Assembly: GCA_037043235.1 (NCBI GenBank)
Contig: JAWRVZ010000103.1
Location: 2,209,001 to 2,273,000 of the forward strand
From: Rhodeus uyekii
Taxonomy: Eukaryota; Chordata; Actinopteri; Cypriniformes; Acheilognathidae
Direction: 5' to 3'
DNA: 64,000 nt
In this document: in pieces, positions 27,701 through 36,700 of the stretch
Layout of the letters: each line of letters begins with the position of its first letter
Position numbering within the stretch: position 1 is the first letter of the stretch
Program-made: the position numbers and the translations under genes
Notes under the pieces: generated by a model
Database searches by the model: none
What the model was told of the DNA's origin: nothing
The model's input: only the letters and a program-made list of their open reading frames with translations

Positions 27701-30700
27701 AAAATAAATAGTCCTGACACTTTTTTTATATTATCCATCAGGATTGTATTGAACCATGAAAATAATTTGTATTGGTCATTTCAGGAATAGGAAGACAGTT
27801 ATTGTATTTATTTGCCTCATTTTATTGGCAGACACAGAAATGAAAAAGGAGAGAGAAAAACCCTGGTCTCCCATGAACACCGTAGCTGACCATAAAGCCA
27901 TTCATTATTGCAGTTTGATGAAAGATAATAATACATTTTTAGATTAACATGCCTTGATGAATCATGCACTATTATACCAATGACACATATTAAATAAATA
28001 GCTTCAGTTTGAATTTCTTGTAGTTTTTTTGAATAGGTTTTACAATAACGCATTTTAACATATGGTTTTGTCTTTTCTCTTTCACTGCGCCATGAAGAAA
28101 TAAAGATTTGCGACACAGGTATTTAAAATAAATGTTTAATATAAAAATATTAGAACATTTTCTATGCTTAATGTCATATTCTGTAGCTGTTTTCTGCAGT
28201 TCATTCAATGTAGCAGAATTTCACTCTTTTTTCATTTTATCACAGTGGTTTCTTTTTTGAGCTCCAATTACTTTTCCAGCAATGAACTATTCACATTTCA
28301 TCATGTTCACCAAGGTAACCATGCTGTTTGTCAAAGAATTTTATTAAGAGACATTCTCCCAATTTGCCCTATTTCCATAGCAACAGTCCAAGCCATAAGT
28401 ACTACTTGGCAGTGGATCCTGTGTCGGGTTCTTTGTTCCTGTCAGACTCCAACTCCCGGCAGATCTACCGCATACGCACTCTGAATGGCGCGCGACCACT
28501 GCTGGATAACGCTCAGGTGGTGGCGGGAACGGGAGAGCAGTGCGTCCCATTCGATGAGGCTCGCTGTGGCGACGGGGGCAAGGCAGTGGAGGCCACACTA
28601 ATGAGCCCTAGAGGTGATGGTTTTAATAACAAATATAGCCGTTTTCTTCTCATCCTGCGAGTTGAACAAGACAGAAATGACATACTGCACTCCAAGCAGC
28701 ATTTCCACGCTTCACAATTACGCCTGAGACACTTTTTTATTTTGTAATGAAGCTGGAAACCGTTAACGTTTAATTCCTTAGACAGTTACCAGGTGCTGTA
28801 ATTTTCGATGATATCCAAAACCTCTGTAACCTGTAATTCTCTAGACTCCAGACATCATTCTTAAAGCCCAGCATGGCCCACTGGTGTGAGGAAAATAAAT
28901 GACACAGAAGGTATAGAGAGATCATAAGGTTATCAAACTGCACTCAGAGACCGACTCTGCCTTCTTATCTCAGTATAAAACGCAATCTGACATGATCACC
29001 ATGACAGCGTGCATCAAACTGTATCAGTCGAGCGGTGCTGCATCTGACTCTTTTCCAGGTCATTGCTCCCACACACATAGACTACTAATTATTTTGCCTT
29101 TAAAAACACCTTTCCTCCTGGGATTATCAAAATAGGAAGGAAATAAATCAGATGCTTTGGGAGCAGTGAAGTCAGCAGTGATTTCTGTAACACTGATGAG
29201 AAGTTTAAGAAGAAGAACATGATTATAATTAGTAGGCAATTATTATAATAGATAATTATTCTGTCTGAACTATCCTTTTAATCCTTTTAATTTCCTGTAT
29301 CTCAAACTGTATAGCGTGACACTTGCAACGGCAAGGTCGTGGGTTTGATTCCCAGGGAAAGCAAGAACTGATTAGAATGTGAATGTGTGCATTGAATCCT
29401 TTTTGGATAAAAGTGTCTGCCAAATGCATGAATCTAAATGTTTCCTGCTTTGTTGCAGCCATACATGTCTCATACAATTTATAGCATGTCTTAATATTAG
29501 TTTTTGAGCACAAGTATTGAGTTCCTTCACTGTTGGGTCTTTCATGCAGGTGTTGCATTGGATAAGAATGGCCTGATGTACTTTGTGGATGCTACAATGA
29601 TACGAAAAGTGGATCAGAATGGCATTATCTCCACTCTGATAAAGACCAATGACCTGACTGCAGTCAGGCCCCTCAGCTGTGACTCCAGCATGGACGTCAG
29701 CCAGGTTGTAATTACTTTCCTCAACCATCTCGCACTTACGCTTGCACTTGATCGGTCCATCAAGCGAGATTCAGCCTCCTGAAATCTCTCAATCTATTAA
29801 AACTAATTATAATTTTATGGTGTCAAAAAGAGAGAATTTTTGTATGAGAACTGTCATATTGTATAAGACCCGAGGATCAGATATATTGAATGAAACCAGG
29901 AGTCAGAAGTGCAGTCAATAGAAGACATTTTAGTGAAGTTTAGTTTGCAGTTTCATCAGCAGAAGCTTCAGGTCTCACAAGGAGTTCGTAGGCCACCTCA
30001 CATACAATAACATTGTTACAGCAATTATACTCTAACAGAGGGTACTAACCACGTCAATGATGACGGTTAAATGATTCTGATTGGCTAAGAAAGAAAGAAA
30101 GAAAGAAAGAAAGAAAAACAAAACTAGTAATTTTCCACACAAGAGCAGACAGTCTGAAGCATATCTTCGTTGATCACATGGGTTACGGGTTCGTGACGTG
30201 GCTTGTCGAGAACAACAAGTAATTTCGTCTCCTGATAAACGTAAATGTCATTATTACAATTTTAATGTAGAAGTTGAGAAAAGTTACTGTAATTAATACA
30301 AAATTCTAATTAAACATAGTTAATAATCTTTATTGTCTATAAATGTATTATTGTCTATAATATAATTTACAGGCCCCATAAAGAATTTAGAAAAGCTTTC
30401 AAACACAAGCTCTATTCATTTCAGCCTGCGCTTGAGTGTTTGAGCTAGAACTAGCCAATATTTGCTTGTCAGAGTGTCTCCTTGGGTATTAACGTTTGAC
30501 AATGACAGTGACAAACAATGGAAGTGGATTATCAATCAGGCCACTGTCACGATTTTTCTGTCACTGTAATAAATTCATAGGCCCGTTGATTTGTTCCACT
30601 CTGAAGAATCTCTATAACTTTTTTTTTTTAAATGCCAGTAAGAAATCTACTGTCAGAAATGGGAAATGAATCCCGTCTGACTAGAAGTGGGGATAAACTG

Positions 30701-33700
30701 AACAGAAAGGGGATATCAAAAGCAGAGGCAGGAAAATCCCCCTCAGCAAAGCTGAATTTACACTCTAAAGACCACAACTGCTCCCCAATTATTGGAACAT
30801 CCCCAATTATTGTTCTTTTGTGTGTGTGTGTCTAACGTGTGATGCTTCAGGTACGTCTGGAGTGGCCGACAGACCTGGCCATCAACCCAATGGACAACTC
30901 CCTGTATGTGCTGGAGAACAACGTCATCCTGCGTATCTCTGAGAACCACCAGGTCAGCATCATTGCAGGGCGGCCCATGCACTGCCAGGTCCCTGGCATT
31001 GATTACTCGCTCAGCAAACTAGCCATCCATTCTGCCTTGGAGAGCGCCACAGCCATCGCCATCTCCCACAGCGGTGTGCTCTACATTGCCGAAACCGACG
31101 AGAAGCGTATCAACCGCATCCGGCAAGTTAGCACCAGTGGAGAGATCTCTCTGCTAGCCGGCGCCGCCTCCGAGTGCGACTGCAAGAACGACGTCAACTG
31201 CAACTGTTTCTCAGGAGATGAGGGTTACGCTGCGGACGCCAGCCTCAATTGTCCCGCTTCGCTGGCAGTATCTCCAGATGGTACCCTGTACATCGCTGAC
31301 CTGAACAACATCCGTGTGCGTTCGATTCGCAGTAACCGCCCCAACGCCACAGCAAGCGGACAGTATGAAGTGGGTTCATCTCTAGAACAGGAGCTTTATG
31401 TGTTTGGTTCCGATGGCCTTCACAGGCAAACAGTTAGCCTCATTACAGGCTTGGCCCTGTATAACTTTACCTACGGACTGGATGGAGAGTTAGCAGCAGT
31501 TACTGATGCTTCTAACAATACACTTCGGGTGAGGAGGGAGGCGTCTGGCTCCATCAGGCTTGTGCTGTTGCCAGAGAACCAGGTGGTAACACTAGGAATG
31601 GACCCGGCCGGCAGCCTTCGTTCAGTGTCTGCCCTCAGCCAGGAGGTGGCACAGCTTAGTTACGACGCTAACACTGAACTCTTAGCTTCCAAGTCAGATG
31701 AGACCGGGTGGACGAACTTTTACGAGTGAGTATGAAATGTGACAGCAGAATTCTTGAGACGCATACAAATCTGGAGATCTTAAATCAATGAATTTTCAAG
31801 TGATTTAACTTGTGGTTGTGAATTTAATGAAAATGATTTACTTTTTAAAATGCAGAAAAGGCATGTTGAAATATGTGTTTGGTTAACATTTGAGAAATCA
31901 CTGCTGCAACGTGCATTCAAATCTCTTTTTATTGGCCGATGTTAATTAGGTAATCTATAATAAGCCCAATTTACATAAAAGGAGGGCTGTTTGCACTGTA
32001 AAAAGTGATATTAAAATGGACTTTAACTTGGATGATGATTATAATGCAGGTTTTTGTGCTGAAATGTTGAGCGCAAAAGTCATGGTTCAGCATGGTTGTT
32101 CTTGTGAAAGATGAATTAGGAATTCTTATGAGTCTAATCACTGTGGTTATGAACGTCTGCCTGATATCTTCATCTATTGTCAGAGCAGAGGATGTTTTTG
32201 CACAGCTTTGCTCTTACAGCCACCTAGTGTCTCTCTGCAAGAACTGCTCCAGACTATTAAACAGATGAAGTACAGTTGCAATTGTTACTGATAACTAAAA
32301 CTAAACCAAAATAGACTAAAATATAATTATTAATAATTATTTTTGTTAAAGCTGAAAACTTAATCTTGCAATGTTAATTCTTTGGAAATTAATTGAGGTT
32401 TAAGTTGAAATGCTACAGTTACTAAAATAAAAATAAAAATATATAGAAATATATTTTTAAAATGACAAAGTGCATAAAAAATGGATAAAACTTAAAATAG
32501 ACTAAAATAGAATTATTAATAATCATTTTTGTTAAAGCTGAAAACTTAATCTTTCAATGTTAATTCTTTGGAAATGAACTGAGGTTTAAGTTGAAATGCT
32601 ACAGTTACTACAATTAAAATATAAAACTATATAGAAATATATTTTTAAAATGACAAAGTACATAAAAAATGGCTAAAACTTAAACTAAACTTAAATATAA
32701 AAATAAAAGCTTATTCGAAGTAGTAATAAATACTAGTGTGTAAAAAGAGACTTTTGTCTTGATTCTCTTCGTCACAGCTATGACAGTGAAGGCCGTCTAA
32801 CCAACGTCACGTATCCCACCGGTGTGGTGACCAGCCTGCGCCGCGAGATGGAGGAGTCCATCAATATTGACATGGAGAGCTCAAACAGAGATGATGATGT
32901 CACGGTCATCACTAATCTCTCATCTGTAGAGGCGTCCTACACTGTGGTTCAAGGTACACACAGCACACAAAGAACAAATCTCAGTCCAGATCTCATGCTG
33001 ATGCCCCCCGTTTCCCCTGCAAATCACATCCATTAAGAGCAAAACACGCAGCAGGCAGGTAGACTGATGCTTCTCTTTACTTACCCACAGAGAGGCCACA
33101 TTGTCTGAATGTGCAGAATTCAGCCGATCAGAGAAATCACCATTTTATAATGTACCATAGGCTGCCTTTAGGGGTTATTTCAGGAGGCAAAAGCTTGAAG
33201 GCTTAAACTCTTCCCTTTATATCCAGTCGATTATGTGTTGATGATGGATTTTCTCATGTAACGTACTTGTTACTTCCTGTAAAAAGTATACTTTTGCTGT
33301 TTACCCAAGACAAATTACATGAAAAGCAACCCTCTGGGTGCCCTCTGCTTGTTAGCCGTGTACCGAAATGCATTTGGATTTTTTATGACTTTGAAATTGT
33401 ACATGATTGTGTTTCCCAGGTACATTTCTGTGGAAAGCCGCGTCTGATCCAATTATAGCTTGTAAATGGAACTGAAGATGTTTGTGCTGCTTTTAGCCAA
33501 AGCTAAATCTTCTTTATAAGCAAAAGCCGCATTACACGCATCTGCCCCACAGTGCTGCGTTTCCCCTGATGCACAATAGACTGTCAGATCAGACCTAATG
33601 CTTCATATTAAATTAAATGAGGCCGGTTTTAGGGAACTCTTTGTAATAACTCGCCATAATACAAGCATTAAATTATCAAATACTTTGCAGATAAACAGTA

Positions 33701-36700
33701 GTTCATGTGAATAAATGCTATGAAACAGTAATTACATATTTTCATATGCATTTCATGTTCGTTAAAGATTGGTGTTAGTAAAATGTTTAGTTTTTTAAGA
33801 AATTAGTACTTTTATTTCGCAAGGATGCTAAGTATGCTAAGTTTTATACTAAGTATAAAATAGACATTTATAATGTTACAAATATTGTTTTAACTTTCTA
33901 TTCATCAAGAATCACAGATTCCACAAAAAAATATTAAACAGCATGACGGTAGTCATGATAGTCATTGATGGTATGGATTTTCTCACGTAACTTATGTTTC
34001 TTGAGCAGCAAATCAGAATGATTTGTGAAGATGAATGCTGAAATGATGCTGAAAAATCAGATTTGCATCACAAGAATAAATTACATTTTAAAAAGTATTC
34101 AAATACAAAAGAATGTATTTTACATTACAGTTTTTACTCTATTTTTGATAGCCTTGGAGACTTCTTTCAAAAACGTAAAAAATGTCTTACGGACTTTTGA
34201 ACAATTGTGCTTTTTTGTACATTCATAATGTTATGTGAAATATGATATAATGTTTGTTTATAGTGTATTGTTTAAAGAGTATAATCTAGTTTTATAATCC
34301 TTGCAAACTTCTTTATTATTATGTTTTTTACAGATCAAGTGCGGAATAGCTATCAGTTGTACCACAACGGCACACTGCGCGTGTCCTATGCTAATGGGAT
34401 GGGCATCAGCTTTCATACGGAGCCGCACATCCTTGCAGGATCTGTGAGCCCGACCATCGGGAGGCGCAACATCTCCCTACCCACTGACAGCGGCCTCAAC
34501 TCAATTGAATGGCGCATGAGAAAAGAGCTGACCAAGGGCAAGGTTACTGTGTTTGGCAGGAAGTTGCGCGTAAGTTTTTCAATTTACCATTGAATTAAAT
34601 TGACAAGTAAATCATTTTATGTGTAGATTCAAAGCAATAGATTCAAATTCATAATATTAATGCTTATTATGCTTTAATTCCTAGAAGTCCACATTTAGCA
34701 TTTCAGAGCTGGGCGATATACCGTATTTCCCCGCATATAAGCTGCGGGTTATATCAAATTTTACAAACCCCACCGGGGGTGCGGGTTATATAAGGGTGCG
34801 GGCTATATCACCATTTTTTATGCATAATAATATTTCAATATATTTTTTCTGCGGTATTTTCTTTCTGTTTTTCTTTCTTGGGAGGGTTGTTGTCTCTGGC
34901 GCTTGTACTATCACTCTGACAGCTGGTGCTGATAGGCTGTCTGACCTGATTGGCTGTGCTGCATGAGGGCGGGCTCATCTCATCCGATGATCAACACCTG
35001 TAGAATCGCTTCTTAAGGGACGAACTGCTGCACAGCGGGAGAGACTGCTTTTTTTCTGATTCTGACTTGTGTTTGTTTTCTTATTGTTTGAATTTCGCGC
35101 ACAAGCACTGTGTACCGAGCCTGAACAGTTATGGATAATTGACGTCATGCGAGCAACATTCGAAATTTGAAATGTGAACTTACACAAAGTTAATCAATCT
35201 ATGGGTGCGGGTTATATGAGGGTGCGGTTTATCTGCGTCTGCGGGTTATATGCGGGGGAAATACAGTAAATATAAATGATCAGTCAGTTGAGATTTGCTA
35301 TGTAGATTGCAACATTTGATGTTTGAATTTTGAGTTTAGAACCTTAAATGTTTTTCCCGCAGGTCCACAGCAGAAACCTTCTATCCATTGACTATGACCG
35401 CAACACCAGAACTGAGAAGATCTACGATGACCACCGCAAATTCACACTGCGCATCATCTATGATGCCCAAGGCCGACCAGCCACCTGGCTCCCCAGCAGC
35501 AGCTTAGCCCTGGTCAATGTGTCTTACTCCCCCACTGGCCGGTTGGTGGGCTTGCAGAGGGGCAGCATGAGTGAGAAGAGTGAATTTGACACATTCGGAC
35601 GAATCTTGTCTCGAACCTTTGTAGATGGGAAAGTTTGGAGCTTCAGCTACATGGACAAAGTGAGTTGACTCTTTTCAAATGCAGTCGAGATTAGTTTTTC
35701 CCTACAGTACTCATGTACAAACTTATTTTGTTCACCCTTCCTTTTTCTCTTTCTGTTTCACTCTGCAGTCCATGGTGTTGCTGCTCCAGCAGAGTCAGAA
35801 ACAGTATGTCTTTGATTTTGACACGGCGGGCCGGCTCACTGCGGTCACTATGCCGAGTATGGCCAGACACACTATGGCTACCCATGTCTCTGTTGGTTAC
35901 ATTCGCAACACATACAATCCCCCAGAGAGTAATGCCACCGTTATTCATGACTTCAGTGAGGATGGGCGTCCACGTGCCGTGTTCTACCTTGGAACGGGCC
36001 GGCGTGTGCTCTACAAGTACGGGAAGCTGGGAAAGCTCTCGGAGGTGCTGTACGATGCCACTGCTGTCACCTTTGGCTATGATGAGACGACTGGTGTGCT
36101 CAAAATGGTCAACTTGCAGAGCGGAGGCTTCTCTTGCACAATTCGCTATCGCAAACTGGGCCCCCTAGTGGACAAACAGATGTACCGCTTCTCAGAGGAA
36201 GGAATGGTCAACGCTCGCTTTGACTACACCTATCATGACAATAGCTTTAGGGTGGCCAGCATAAAGCCGGTAATTGGGGAAACCCCACTTCCTGTGGACC
36301 TGTACCGTTACGATGAGATATCCGGTAAGGTTGAACACTTTGGCAAGTTTGGCATCATATACTATGACATTAACCAAATCATCACTACAGCTGTGATGAC
36401 TCTCAGTAAGCATTTTGACGCACATGGTCGCATCAAGGAAGTGCAGTACGAGATCTTTCGCTCGTTGATGTATTGGATGACGGTGCAGTATGACAGTATG
36501 GGCCGTGTTATCAAACGTGAACTGAAGATCGGTCCCTATGCTAATACCACACAGTACCGCTACGAATATGACGGGGACGGGCAGCTTGTGGGTGTTAAAG
36601 TTGACGACTGGTCTACATGGCGCTACAGCTACGACCTGAATGGCAATCTTCATTTGCTAAACCCTGGCAATAGTGCCCGTCTGCTGCCGCTACGCTACGA

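Noticed and set aside
27783..27796. Candidate 14-base microexon (cag|gaataggaagacag)
   Set aside because: It has an in-frame stop-like word in one frame, no GT donor after it, and does not encode the expected insert.
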